The notes under the pieces were generated by a model. The model worked only from the letters and a program-made list of their open reading frames with translations. It was not told where the DNA came from and did no database searches. Source: Rhodobacterales bacterium (GTDB taxonomy: Bacteria > Pseudomonadota > Alphaproteobacteria > Rhodobacterales > Rhodobacteraceae). From it: a stretch of DNA of 64,000 nucleotides. The stretch spans positions 26,961-90,960 of the forward strand of contig JAJNPS010000016.1 in the NCBI GenBank assembly GCA_021155205.1, written 5' to 3'. The position numbers and the translations under genes are program-made. This document shows positions 51,620-59,767 of the stretch, piece after piece; position 1 is the first letter of the stretch, and the number at the start of each line of letters is the position of its first letter.

Positions 51620-52219
51620 ATGAATGCCATCGTCAGCGACCAGATCGGACAGGCCTATCAGGGCATCTGGTTTGCCATTCTGCTGGCCGTGGCGCTGTAT
51701 TTCCTGAAGGTCATCCTGTCCATCGTCCTGAAAGGCCGCACCGCGCCGGGTCTTGCCCCCGACCTGTCCGAGGTCGGCGCGCCGACGTTCCTGACCCGCA
51801 TCCTTGCCCTGGTCGGACACCGCGCACGGGTCGGACAATCGCTGGGCACCGTGCGCCTTCGCGCGACGTTGGGGCTGCAGATTTCCTATTGGGGCGGCCT
51901 GGTGCTGCTCATCTACGTCGCGCAGACCATGCAGGCGCCGCTTGTCGGCATTGAAACCCTCCTCTCCGCCGCCGTTTCTCTGACAGCCCTTCACACCAGC
52001 CTTTACGAAGTCACATATGACAAGGCGGAGGTCACGCTGCCGCGCTGGTGGTTCGGGCGCACCACCCATCGCTGGCGCGATCTGGTTGCCGTGACGGACA
52101 AGGACCCCTGGATGGTGACGCTTCATTTTGCCGATGGCCGTCGCGTCAAGGTCCACAAGTATGTTGTAGGCCACGCCGAATTCATGGCACTTGCAAGGGA
52201 CGCTGTCCGTAGCATCTAG
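51620..52219 (+). CDS. hypothetical membrane protein between ubiE and mutM
   Basis: Predicted 199-residue inner-membrane protein. The start at 51620 has AAGGA upstream. Hydrophobic segments near residues 16-36, 88-104 and 115-130 suggest two or three membrane spans, and the C-terminal 80 residues (YDKAEVTLPRWWFGRTTHRWRDLVAVTDKDPWMVTLHFADGRRVKVHKYVVG) look like a beta-rich, PH-like soluble domain. No family is recognised. mutM starts 7 bp after its stop on the same strand; co-transcription is likely, but no functional link is evident. The upstream frame at 51191 is antisense to ubiE. Confidence 0.72.
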   Translation: MNAIVSDQIGQAYQGIWFAILLAVALYFLKVILSIVLKGRTAPGLAPDLSEVGAPTFLTRILALVGHRARVGQSLGTVRLRATLGLQISYWGGLVLLIYVAQTMQAPLVGIETLLSAAVSLTALHTSLYEVTYDKAEVTLPRWWFGRTTHRWRDLVAVTDKDPWMVTLHFADGRRVKVHKYVVGHAEFMALARDAVRSI

Positions 52220-52226
52220 GCCGCCC

Positions 52227-53078
52227 ATGCCCGAACTGCCCGAGGTCGAAACCGTCCGTCGCGGGCTTGCGCCGGTGATGGAGGGGCGCGTGATCCTGCG
52301 GGCGGATGTCAATCGGCCGGACCTGCGCTGGCCGCTGCCGATCGGTATGGCGTCCCGGCTGACGGGACACAGGGTCTTGTCACTGCGGCGGCGGTCGAAA
52401 TACATCCTGGCCGATCTGTCGTCCGGGGAAAGCCTGCTAATCCATCTGGGCATGTCAGGGCGCATGCTGGTGTCGGGCAGGGTGGTGGGGCAGTTCCACA
52501 GTGGCCATCCGGCGGTCCAAAAGCATGACCATGTCGTCCTGCATATGGAAGGTGGCGCGCGCGTGACCTTCAACGACGCCCGGCGGTTCGGCGCGATGGA
52601 TCTGATGCCAACGGCGGATGCGGCGGCGCACCCCCTGCTGGCAAGTCTCGGGCCGGAACCTCTGGGCAACGGATTTGACGAAATTCATCTGCTCGCGGCA
52701 CTGCACGGGCGCCGCACGCCGATCAAGTCTGCCCTGTTGGATCAACATCTCGTCGCCGGTCTTGGCAACATCTATGTCTGCGAAACGCTGTTCCGCGCAG
52801 GCATCTCGCCCCGGCGGCTGGCGGGCCAGATCAATGCGCGACGCGCCGCCGGGCTTGTGCCGGTCATTCGGCAAGTCCTGGCCGAGGCGATCGAGGCAGG
52901 CGGATCGTCCTTGCGCGACTATCGCCATACCGACGGTGAGTTGGGCTATTTTCAGCATCGTTTTCAAGTCTATGACCGCGAGGGCGCGCACTGCCTAAAG
53001 CCAGGCTGCACCGGCACCGTCGCGCGCATCGTGCAGTCCGGGCGGTCGTCCTACTACTGTCCGCGCTGCCAGAGGTGA
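52227..53078 (+). CDS. mutM: formamidopyrimidine-DNA glycosylase MutM
   Basis: Repair enzyme (283 residues) that removes 8-oxoguanine. MPELPEVETVRRGL gives the Pro2 nucleophile and Glu3, HLGMSGR follows, and the last 30 residues carry the C4 zinc finger (CLKPGC and CPRC). The start at 52227 is fixed by the need for Pro2. Together with MutY (elsewhere in the window) it handles oxidised guanine. Confidence 0.96.
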   Translation: MPELPEVETVRRGLAPVMEGRVILRADVNRPDLRWPLPIGMASRLTGHRVLSLRRRSKYILADLSSGESLLIHLGMSGRMLVSGRVVGQFHSGHPAVQKHDHVVLHMEGGARVTFNDARRFGAMDLMPTADAAAHPLLASLGPEPLGNGFDEIHLLAALHGRRTPIKSALLDQHLVAGLGNIYVCETLFRAGISPRRLAGQINARRAAGLVPVIRQVLAEAIEAGGSSLRDYRHTDGELGYFQHRFQVYDREGAHCLKPGCTGTVARIVQSGRSSYYCPRCQR

Positions 53079-53137
53079 CTTGCCATCCGGCCTTTTGGTG
53101 CTAGGAGTCACGCCAACGTGAAATGGCGGAACCCCAG

Positions 53138-53914
53138 ATGGCCTATGAAACGCTGATCGTCGAGATCGAGGATTATACTGCCCTTGTCCGACTGAACCGG
53201 CCGGATGCCCTGAATGCGCTGAACTCCAAACTGATGCGCGAACTGGCGGCTGCAGTCAGTGCGGCGGATGCAAATGACAAGATCAGGTGCATCGTTCTGA
53301 CGGGTTCGGAAAAGGCCTTCGCCGCCGGGGCGGATGTCAAGGAAATGGCGGAAAAGACCTTTGCCGAGGTGTTCTTTGACAACCTCTTTGGCCCCGAAGC
53401 CGAGGCGATCGCGCGGGTGCGCAAACCGATGATCGCCGCCGTATCGGGCTACTGCCTGGGCGGCGGGTGCGAACTCGCGATGATGTGCGATTTCATCATC
53501 GCGGCGGACACCGCAAAATTCGGTCAACCCGAGATCAATCTTGGCATCGTGGCGGGCATGGGCGGCACGCAACGCCTGACGCGGTCGGTCGGCAAGGCAA
53601 AGTCGATGGACATGCATCTGACCGGCCGGTTCATGGACTCGGCAGAGGCGGAACGCTGCGGGCTGGTGTCGCGCGTGGTGCCCGCAAAGTCGCTGATCGA
53701 AGAGGCGATGAAGGCCGCCATGAAGATCGCCGAAAAGTCGATGATCACCGCGATGGTCGTGAAAGAGGCCGTCAACCGCGCGCAGGAAACGACGCTGCAA
53801 GAAGGCCTGATGTTCGAAAGGCGGATGTTTCACGCGCTTTTTGCGACCGATGACCAAAAGGAAGGCATGTCGGCTTTCCTTGAAAAACGTCAGCCGCAGT
53901 TCCGTGATCGCTAG
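53138..53914 (+). CDS. enoyl-CoA hydratase
   Basis: Predicted 258-residue crotonase-fold enzyme of fatty-acid beta-oxidation. RLNRPDALNALNSKLMRELAAAV, AFAAGADVKEMAEK (oxyanion-hole) and GGGCELAMMCDFIIAADTAKFGQPEINLGI (catalytic Glu region) match the family well. The ATG at 53138 gives the family-typical N terminus MAYETLIVE; 53123 is an alternative. It lies between mutM and rpsT on the same strand. Other beta-oxidation genes are not adjacent. Confidence 0.92.
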   Translation: MAYETLIVEIEDYTALVRLNRPDALNALNSKLMRELAAAVSAADANDKIRCIVLTGSEKAFAAGADVKEMAEKTFAEVFFDNLFGPEAEAIARVRKPMIAAVSGYCLGGGCELAMMCDFIIAADTAKFGQPEINLGIVAGMGGTQRLTRSVGKAKSMDMHLTGRFMDSAEAERCGLVSRVVPAKSLIEEAMKAAMKIAEKSMITAMVVKEAVNRAQETTLQEGLMFERRMFHALFATDDQKEGMSAFLEKRQPQFRDR

Positions 53915-53928
53915 CACGGTTTGCCCGG

Positions 53929-53957
53929 TTGACAGCGCCGCGAGTCGCGCCTATAGC
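53929..53957 (+). promoter_or_regulatory. sigma-70 promoter of rpsT with a GANTC in the spacer
   Basis: TTGACA (53929-53934) and TATAGC (53952-53957) are separated by exactly 17 bp. A GAGTC site (53942-53946) lies inside the spacer and another (53991-53995) in the leader. The start codon of rpsT is 46 bp after the -10. CcrM methylation in the spacer could influence the promoter; that is an inference. Confidence 0.75.
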
Positions 53958-54003
53958 CCCGGCTTCAATCTGACAAAGACGCGAAGCCGAGAGTCCAGAA
54001 AAC

Positions 54004-54273
54004 ATGGCGAACACTGCCCAGTCCAAGAAACGCGCCCGTCAGTCCGAGGCGGCCTATGCGGTGAACAAGGCGCGTCGTTCGCGCATCCGGACCTTCCTGC
54101 GCAAGGTCGAAGAGGCGCTTGCCTCTGGCAACCAGGACGCCGCGGCGCTTGCGCTGAAATCGGCACAGCCTGAACTGGCCCGCGGCGTGTCCAAGGGTGT
54201 GCTGCACAAGAATACTGTGGCCCGCAAGATGTCGCGCCTGTCGTCTCGCGTAAAGGCGATTGCCTCCGTCTGA
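54004..54273 (+). CDS. rpsT: 30S ribosomal protein S20
   Basis: Predicted 89-residue ribosomal protein. MANTAQSKKRARQSEAAYAVNKARRSRIRTF and GVLHKNTVARKMSRLSSRVKAI match S20. It follows the promoter at 53929 and is ended by a hairpin at 54299. dnaA follows 510 bp downstream. Confidence 0.97.
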   Translation: MANTAQSKKRARQSEAAYAVNKARRSRIRTFLRKVEEALASGNQDAAALALKSAQPELARGVSKGVLHKNTVARKMSRLSSRVKAIASV

Positions 54274-54783
54274 CCCACCCCTTTTATCTCCCTGTTTCAA
54301 GGCGCGCGCGGTTGACCGTTGCGCGCCTTTGGCATGTTGCCGACCCGAAGTGTCATTTCGGGAACAATTGACCAGGGCGTTGCCGAATTGCACGGACCTC
54401 GGGATTCGGTTGCCGACAACTCCTGTCAACCGAGAAGATTGGTTGCGGATCGTGATCCCCGGTTGCTAGCGTCACGGGGCGATTCACTGCGTCTGGGGGA
54501 CGAAGGCACTCGCGATCAGGTGCGCATACTGTCAACGTCGCTTGCCCGGCGCTGACAGGCCGTATCCGGTTTGACGTGCTTGCTGCGCTGCCTGCTTCCG
54601 TGTTGGCATAACACGGGCGAATGTCTGTGGGCCAAAAGGCCCGCGAACAGGCAGGGCTTGTCCTTTTGGCAAGCGCCGACCGTGTTTCAGGTCAGGCGTT
54701 ACGGCCAGTCGACGCCGCTGAAAACGCGGGGACAAGACGAGCTTTGGCACATCGTGCAAAGTTCAATGACAGGTTGGACGGGA
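54274..54783. other. 510-bp gene-free region between rpsT and dnaA
   Basis: It contains the rpsT terminator (54299-54331), GATTC sites at 54403 and 54481, a perfect 7-bp hairpin CCGTGTT/AACACGG (54598-54616) and a GGGCC-AAAA-GGCCC motif at about 54629. I searched for TTATCCACA-type DnaA boxes and AT-rich 13-mers and found none convincing, so an origin here is not supported. The dnaA promoter is presumably in it. An open frame of 71 codons in phase with dnaA upstream of 54784 has no likely coding value. Confidence 0.6.
54299..54331 (+). terminator. terminator after rpsT
   Basis: AAGGCGCGC (54299-54307) and GCGCGCCTT (54321-54329) form a 9-bp stem around a 13-nt loop that itself contains CGGTTGACCG. 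The T run after it is short (TTT), so termination may be partial. Confidence 0.7.
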
Positions 54784-56142
54784 ATGACGAACGAGTCTTG
54801 GGGCCAGGTCCGCGAGGGGCTGATCAAGCGTGTTGGCAAGAACAACTATGTGACCTGGATCGAGCCGCTGCGGCTGGCGGGACTCAAGAACGGCGTTGCG
54901 CGGTTCGAAGTCCCGACAACATTTTTCGGCGATTGGGTGTTGCGGAACTTTGGCGACCAGATTCGTCTGCAACTGACCCAGTCAGGCGAATCCGTCGATC
55001 GCGTCGAATTCGCGGTGGGGAATGGAAACCAGCCCGCTCCCGAAACCAGACCGGCGGCCAAGCCTGCCCCGCAAAGGGCGCGCGCCGAATTGACCGATGT
55101 TTTGCCCGGCGGCCCGCTCGACAGCCGCTTTACCTTTGACAGTTTCGTCGTGGGCAAGCCGAACGAACTGGCGCATGCCGCTGCCCGCCGCGTCGCCGAG
55201 GGTGGGCCTGTCACGTTCAATCCGCTGTTCCTTTACGGCGGTGTCGGTCTTGGCAAGACCCACCTGATGCATGCCATTGCGCATGAACTCCAGGCGAAAT
55301 CCGGCGACCTGCGGGTGCTGTATCTGTCCGCGGAACAGTTCATGTACCGCTTTGTGCAGGCCCTGCGCGAACGGCAGGTAATGGATTTCAAGGAACTTTT
55401 CCGGTCCGTTGACGTGCTGATGGTCGATGACGTGCAGTTCATCGCGGGCAAGGACAGCACGCAGGAAGAGTTTTTCCACACCTTCAATGCGCTGGTGGAC
55501 CAGAACAAGCAGATCGTCATTTCCGCCGACCGCGCCCCGGGCGAAATCAAGGATCTTGAAGAGCGGATAAAGTCGCGCCTGCAATGCGGGCTGGTTGTCG
55601 ACCTGCACCCCACTGACTATGAACTGCGCCTGGGCATCCTGCAGCAAAAGGTCGACTATTACCGCCAGCAGTATCAGGGGCTGGTGCTGGCCGATGGCGT
55701 GTTGGAGTTTCTGGCACACCGCATCACGACCAATGTGCGCGTCCTTGAAGGCGCGCTGACCCGGTTGTTCGCCTTTGCCAGCCTTGTGGGCCGCGAAATC
55801 ACGCTGGACCTGGCCCAGGACTGCCTTGCCGACATCCTGCGCGCCTCGGATCGCAAGCTGACGATCGAGGAAATCCAGCGCCGGGTGGCCGATTACTACA
55901 ACATCCGGCTGTCGGATATGATCGGGCCAAAGCGTTTGCGCAACATCGCCCGGCCGCGTCAGGTCGCGATGTTCCTGTCCAAACAGTTGACCACCCGCAG
56001 CCTGCCCGAAATCGGTCGTCGCTTTGGCGGGCGGGACCACACCACGATCATGCATGGCGTGCGCAAGATCGAGGAATTGAAGTCCACCGAAAGCCAATTG
56101 GCCGACGATCTTTTGCTGCTGCGCCGGCTGCTTCAGGGCTGA
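54784..56142 (+). CDS. dnaA: chromosomal replication initiator DnaA
   Basis: Replication initiator of 452 residues from 54784, the family-typical N terminus (MTNESWGQVREGLIKRVGKNNYVTWIEPL, domain I). Domain II is a short low-complexity linker (about 85-115), domain III has Walker A GGVGLGKTHL and VDDVQFI, and domain IV ends with GGRDHTTIMHGVRKIE, the DnaA-box-binding signature. An 18-nt earlier ATG at 54766 is possible. dnaN follows with a 122-bp gap, then recF and gyrB, the classical order. HspQ-type DnaA control is a known link in E. coli. Confidence 0.97.
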   Translation: MTNESWGQVREGLIKRVGKNNYVTWIEPLRLAGLKNGVARFEVPTTFFGDWVLRNFGDQIRLQLTQSGESVDRVEFAVGNGNQPAPETRPAAKPAPQRARAELTDVLPGGPLDSRFTFDSFVVGKPNELAHAAARRVAEGGPVTFNPLFLYGGVGLGKTHLMHAIAHELQAKSGDLRVLYLSAEQFMYRFVQALRERQVMDFKELFRSVDVLMVDDVQFIAGKDSTQEEFFHTFNALVDQNKQIVISADRAPGEIKDLEERIKSRLQCGLVVDLHPTDYELRLGILQQKVDYYRQQYQGLVLADGVLEFLAHRITTNVRVLEGALTRLFAFASLVGREITLDLAQDCLADILRASDRKLTIEEIQRRVADYYNIRLSDMIGPKRLRNIARPRQVAMFLSKQLTTRSLPEIGRRFGGRDHTTIMHGVRKIEELKSTESQLADDLLLLRRLLQG

Positions 56143-56264
56143 TCGACACGCGGGCCGCATTCGCTTGACGCTGACGGCAAAGGCCCCCAAAAACGCTTGA
56201 GAACCGGCAAGAACGGGTTATGGTCTGCCTCCCCGTCCGGGGATGTGGTGCAGGGGGAAGTGGC

Positions 56265-57383
56265 ATGAAGATCAGCATAGAACGCAGCGCATTGCTCAAG
56301 GCGCTGGCCCAGGCGCAGTCGGTCGTGGAGCGCCGCAACACCATTCCGATCCTGGCCAATGTGCTGATCGAGGCGGCGGGGGCCGAGGTCAGCTTTCGCG
56401 CCACTGACCTTGACATCGAAGTGGTGGACCGCGCGCCGGCCGTCGTCGAAAAGCCCGGTGCGACGACAGTGTCGGCGGTGATGCTGCATGAAATCGTGCG
56501 CAAACTGCCAGATGGGTCGCTTGTCAGTCTTGCCGAGGACGGCGCAACCGGGCGGCTGAACGTGACCGCGGGGCGGTCCAGCTTTTCGCTGGCGACGCTG
56601 CCGCGCGAAGACTTCCCGGTGATGGCAAACTCGGAGTATGCGTCGAACTTCAGCGCGCCCGCCCCCGTTCTGCGCCGTCTGTTCGACAAGGCCAAGTTCG
56701 CGATTTCAACGGAAGAAACGCGCTATTACCTGAACGGCGTCTACATGCATGTTTCCACCGGCGACAGCGGCCCGGTCCTGCGCTGCGTCGCGACAGATGG
56801 CCACCGGCTTGCGCGCATCGACGCGCCGCTGCCGGATGCGGCGCAGGGCATGCCCGGCGTGATCGTGCCGCGCAAGACGGTCGGCGAATTGCGCAAGCTG
56901 CTTGACGACGACAGTGCCGAAATCGCGGTTTCAGTGTCCGAAACCAAGATCCGTTTTGCCACGCCCGCGATCACCCTGACCTCCAAGGTCATTGACGGCA
57001 CCTTCCCCGACTATACGCGCGTCATCCCGACCGGCAACACGCGGCGGCTGGAGGTGGACGCGGCAGAATTTGCCAAGGCCGTCGACCGCGTGGCCACGGT
57101 GTCCTCCGAACGCTCGCGCGCGGTGAAACTGTCGCTGGACGAGGACCGGCTGGTGCTGTCCGTCAATGCGCCCGACAGCGGTGCTGCCGAGGAAGAATTG
57201 GCCGTCGCCTACAGCGATGAACGGCTTGAGATCGGATTCAACGCGAAATACCTGCTGGAAATCGCAAGCCAGGTCGACCGCGAGAATGCCGTGTTCCTGT
57301 TCAATTCGTCGGGCGATCCGACGCTGATGCGCGAGGGCAACGACCTTTCGGCGGTCTATGTCGTCATGCCGATGCGGGTCTGA
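56265..57383 (+). CDS. dnaN: DNA polymerase III sliding clamp (beta subunit)
   Basis: Processivity clamp of 372 residues. MKISIERSALLKALAQAQSVVERRNTIPILANVLIEA and the final VMPMRV are standard. GGGGGAAG precedes the ATG at 56265. Its end overlaps the recF frame by 26 nt. No missing domain. Confidence 0.97.
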   Translation: MKISIERSALLKALAQAQSVVERRNTIPILANVLIEAAGAEVSFRATDLDIEVVDRAPAVVEKPGATTVSAVMLHEIVRKLPDGSLVSLAEDGATGRLNVTAGRSSFSLATLPREDFPVMANSEYASNFSAPAPVLRRLFDKAKFAISTEETRYYLNGVYMHVSTGDSGPVLRCVATDGHRLARIDAPLPDAAQGMPGVIVPRKTVGELRKLLDDDSAEIAVSVSETKIRFATPAITLTSKVIDGTFPDYTRVIPTGNTRRLEVDAAEFAKAVDRVATVSSERSRAVKLSLDEDRLVLSVNAPDSGAAEEELAVAYSDERLEIGFNAKYLLEIASQVDRENAVFLFNSSGDPTLMREGNDLSAVYVVMPMRV

Positions 57384-58524
57384 TCCGGACCACCCATCCC
57401 CCATTCCGGCGAAAGGGCAAACCATCGGCGGGCTTGCCATCACCCATCTGACGCTGTCGCATTTCCGCAGCCACCGTGCTACGCGGACGGCCTTTGACGG
57501 GCGGCCCGTAGCGATCGTCGGTCCCAATGGTGCGGGCAAGACCAACGTGCTGGAGGCAGTTTCGCTGCTGTCGCCCGGTCGCGGGCTGCGCCGCGCAACG
57601 ACGGCAGAACTTGCCCGCAAGCCCGAGGCGCTGGGCTGGAAAGTCATCGCTGCCGTGCGCGGGCTGGCGGCGGATCACGACATCGAGACCCATGCCGACC
57701 GCGACGAACCCCGCGTCGTACGGATCGACGGCAAGGCCGCGACCCAAGCCATGCTGGGCCATGTTTTGCGCGTGCTGTGGCTGGTGCCCGCGATGGACCG
57801 GCTGTGGATCGAGGCGGCGGAAGGGCGTCGCCGCTTTCTCGACCGGCTGACGATGTCCTTTTATCCCGCCCATGCCGAAGTTGTTCTCGACTATGAAAAG
57901 GCGATGCGCGACCGCAACCGCCTTCTCAAAGACCAGGTGACGGATGCAGGCTGGTATGGCGCGCTGGAGCACCGGATGGCGGAGGCGGCGCAGTCGATCA
58001 TGGAGCATCGCACCCTGGCCCTGCAGCGGCTGGCTCTGGCGCAGGATGCGGTCGATACGATCTTTCCCAAGGCCAGCTTGTCGTTGACCGGCCCCGAAGA
58101 TGTGCCCGAGATGCCATCCGAAGTTCTGGCGCTGGCCTGGAGCGACGGGCGGCGGCGCGACATGGCGGCAGGGCGCACCCTCGCTGGCCCCCACCGCACC
58201 GACCTGCGCGCGATCTATGGGGCCAAGGGCGTCGCGGCAGACCAATGCTCCACTGGCGAGCAAAAGGCGCTGCTGATCAGCCTGATCCTTGCCAATGCCC
58301 GCGCCCTTGCCGCCGATCTGGGCCGCGCGCCGGTCTTGTTGCTGGATGAGGTGGCAGCCCATCTCGATGCCGATCGGCGTGCCGCCCTTTATGACGAAAT
58401 CTGCGCATTGGGTGCGCAGGCGATCATGACGGGAACGGAAAGCAACCTGTTTGACAGCCTTGCGGACAGGGCGCAGAACATCCGTCTCGCCGATGATCAG
58501 GGCGAAAGCATCGTGATCCTCTGA
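57358..58524 (+). CDS. recF: DNA replication/repair protein RecF
   Basis: Recombination mediator of up to 388 residues. Walker A GPNGAGKTNVLEAVSLLSPGR lies at about residues 54-62, and LLLDEVAAHLDADRR is the Walker B/D-loop. The N-terminal strand HLTLSHFRSHRATR begins near residue 30. The start is uncertain: the first in-frame ATG at 57358 overlaps dnaN by 26 nt and adds about 25 unsupported residues, while no ATG, GTG or TTG codon lies near the natural start at about 57421. A start at a rare codon (ATC 57421 after GAAAGGG) is conceivable. Confidence 0.93.
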   Translation: MSSCRCGSDPDHPSPIPAKGQTIGGLAITHLTLSHFRSHRATRTAFDGRPVAIVGPNGAGKTNVLEAVSLLSPGRGLRRATTAELARKPEALGWKVIAAVRGLAADHDIETHADRDEPRVVRIDGKAATQAMLGHVLRVLWLVPAMDRLWIEAAEGRRRFLDRLTMSFYPAHAEVVLDYEKAMRDRNRLLKDQVTDAGWYGALEHRMAEAAQSIMEHRTLALQRLALAQDAVDTIFPKASLSLTGPEDVPEMPSEVLALAWSDGRRRDMAAGRTLAGPHRTDLRAIYGAKGVAADQCSTGEQKALLISLILANARALAADLGRAPVLLLDEVAAHLDADRRAALYDEICALGAQAIMTGTESNLFDSLADRAQNIRLADDQGESIVIL

Positions 58525-58533
58525 CGGCAAAAC

Positions 58534-59058
58534 ATGCAGATTGAGACGATCCCCGAAACGCGCCTGACGGCTGCACAGGATGGCGAGATCGCGGCCCTGC
58601 TCGCGCGGTGTTTCACCACGGATTTCGGCGGACGAAGTTTTTTCCAGCAGCGACATCACCTGCGGATCACGGCGCGCGACCCGGCACTCGTCGGCCACAT
58701 GGCACTCGGCCTGCGCGCGATCCGCATTGGCGGACACTTGACCGACATTGCGGGACTTGCCGACGTTGCCACCGACCCCGGCCACCGTGGCAAGGGGATC
58801 GCCGCGACTTTGCTGCCAGCAGCGATTGCCGAGGCCAAGGCCGGCCCGGCGCAATTCCTGCTGCTGTTCGGCACGGCGGGCCTCTACGCGGGTGCAGGCT
58901 TTGTCGTGGCGCATAACCCGATGACCTGGATCGACCTGACCGGCGCGCGGATGGGCGCGGTCACGTCACAGCGGGCCGAAAACCTGATGGTCCTGCCCCT
59001 GCGCGACAAGGCCTGGGAAGCAGATGCTCCGCTGGACCTGTTGGGCAATCTGTTCTGA
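58534..59058 (+). CDS. GNAT-family N-acetyltransferase
   Basis: Predicted 174-residue acetyl-CoA transferase. DIAGLADVATDPGHRGKGIAATLLPAAI is motif A with the R/Q-x-x-G-x-G/A core (HRGKGI), and LLFGTAGLYAGAGFV is motif B. The substrate is unknown. It starts 9 bp after recF and its stop is 10 bp before LysE's start, so recF, GNAT and LysE genes could share transcripts. Confidence 0.85.
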   Translation: MQIETIPETRLTAAQDGEIAALLARCFTTDFGGRSFFQQRHHLRITARDPALVGHMALGLRAIRIGGHLTDIAGLADVATDPGHRGKGIAATLLPAAIAEAKAGPAQFLLLFGTAGLYAGAGFVVAHNPMTWIDLTGARMGAVTSQRAENLMVLPLRDKAWEADAPLDLLGNLF

Positions 59059-59068
59059 TGTGGTGCCC

Positions 59069-59686
59069 ATGACCATCAGCCTGTCTGAAATCCTGCTTTA
59101 CGCTGCTGGCATGCTCGCGCTCTGGGCGGTCCCCGGCCCCGTCTGGGTGGCGCTGACGGCGCGCACCCTGGCAGGCGGGTTTGCCAGCGCCTGGCCATTG
59201 GCGGTTGGCGTGGTGCTGGGCGATGCGATCTGGCCGCTGACCGCGATCTTTGGGCTGACCTGGATCCTGTCGGTCTATGGTGATTTCCTCAGCATCCTGC
59301 GCTGGGTCGCGGCGGCAATCTTTGTCGTCATGGGGATGCTGCTGCTGGGCAAGTCGGGAGAGGTGTCCGCCGATGGTCGTCTGACAAAGCCGGGGCGTCT
59401 GGCCGGGTTTCTGACCGGCCTAGCGGTCGTGATCGGCAACCCCAAGGCAATCCTCTTCTACATGGGGATGCTGCCGGGATTCTTTGACCTGACGCGCCTT
59501 ACCGGCTGGGACATCGCGGTGATCCTGGCGGTTTCCGCTGCGATCCCGCTTGCCGGGAACCTGTGCCTCGCACTGTTCCTCGACCGTGCGCGCCGGCTTT
59601 TGTCCGACCCCAAAAGCATCCGTCGCCTGAACGTGATTTCCGGTCTTTTGCTGATCGCGGTCGGGATCGTCATCCCCTTCACCTGA
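59069..59686 (+). CDS. LysE-family amino acid/homoserine-type exporter
   Basis: Predicted 205-residue membrane exporter with about six hydrophobic segments. ILLYAAGMLALWAVPGPVWVALTARTLAGGFASAWPLAVGVVLGDAIW is the LysE/RhtB N-terminal signature with GPVW; IGNPKAILFYMGMLPGFF is a second. The substrate is not known. The start at 59069 lies 10 bp after the GNAT stop; an earlier frame at 59024 overlaps it. Confidence 0.87.
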   Translation: MTISLSEILLYAAGMLALWAVPGPVWVALTARTLAGGFASAWPLAVGVVLGDAIWPLTAIFGLTWILSVYGDFLSILRWVAAAIFVVMGMLLLGKSGEVSADGRLTKPGRLAGFLTGLAVVIGNPKAILFYMGMLPGFFDLTRLTGWDIAVILAVSAAIPLAGNLCLALFLDRARRLLSDPKSIRRLNVISGLLLIAVGIVIPFT

Positions 59687-59709
59687 CCGCTAAATCTTGT
59701 GCCCAAGGC

Positions 59710-59738
59710 GTGACAATCCCCCCCCAAACCGCTATAAA
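59710..59738 (+). promoter_or_regulatory. sigma-70 promoter of gyrB
   Basis: GTGACA (59710-59715) and TATAAA (59733-59738) are spaced by 17 bp, 29 bp before the ATG at 59768. The -35 differs from TTGACA by one base. Confidence 0.75.
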
Positions 59739-59767
59739 TCGCGGGTCATTTACGGGATTACTGACCA

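Noticed and set aside
54274..54783. Candidate replication origin between rpsT and dnaA
   Set aside because: I found no convincing cluster of DnaA boxes or AT-rich repeats by eye. A box search and GC-skew calculation over the whole genome would be decisive.
54982..56190. A 402-codon frame on the minus strand
   Set aside because: It is the antisense shadow of dnaA.
57364..58914. A 516-codon frame on the minus strand
   Set aside because: It is antisense to recF and the GNAT gene, with no recognisable motif.
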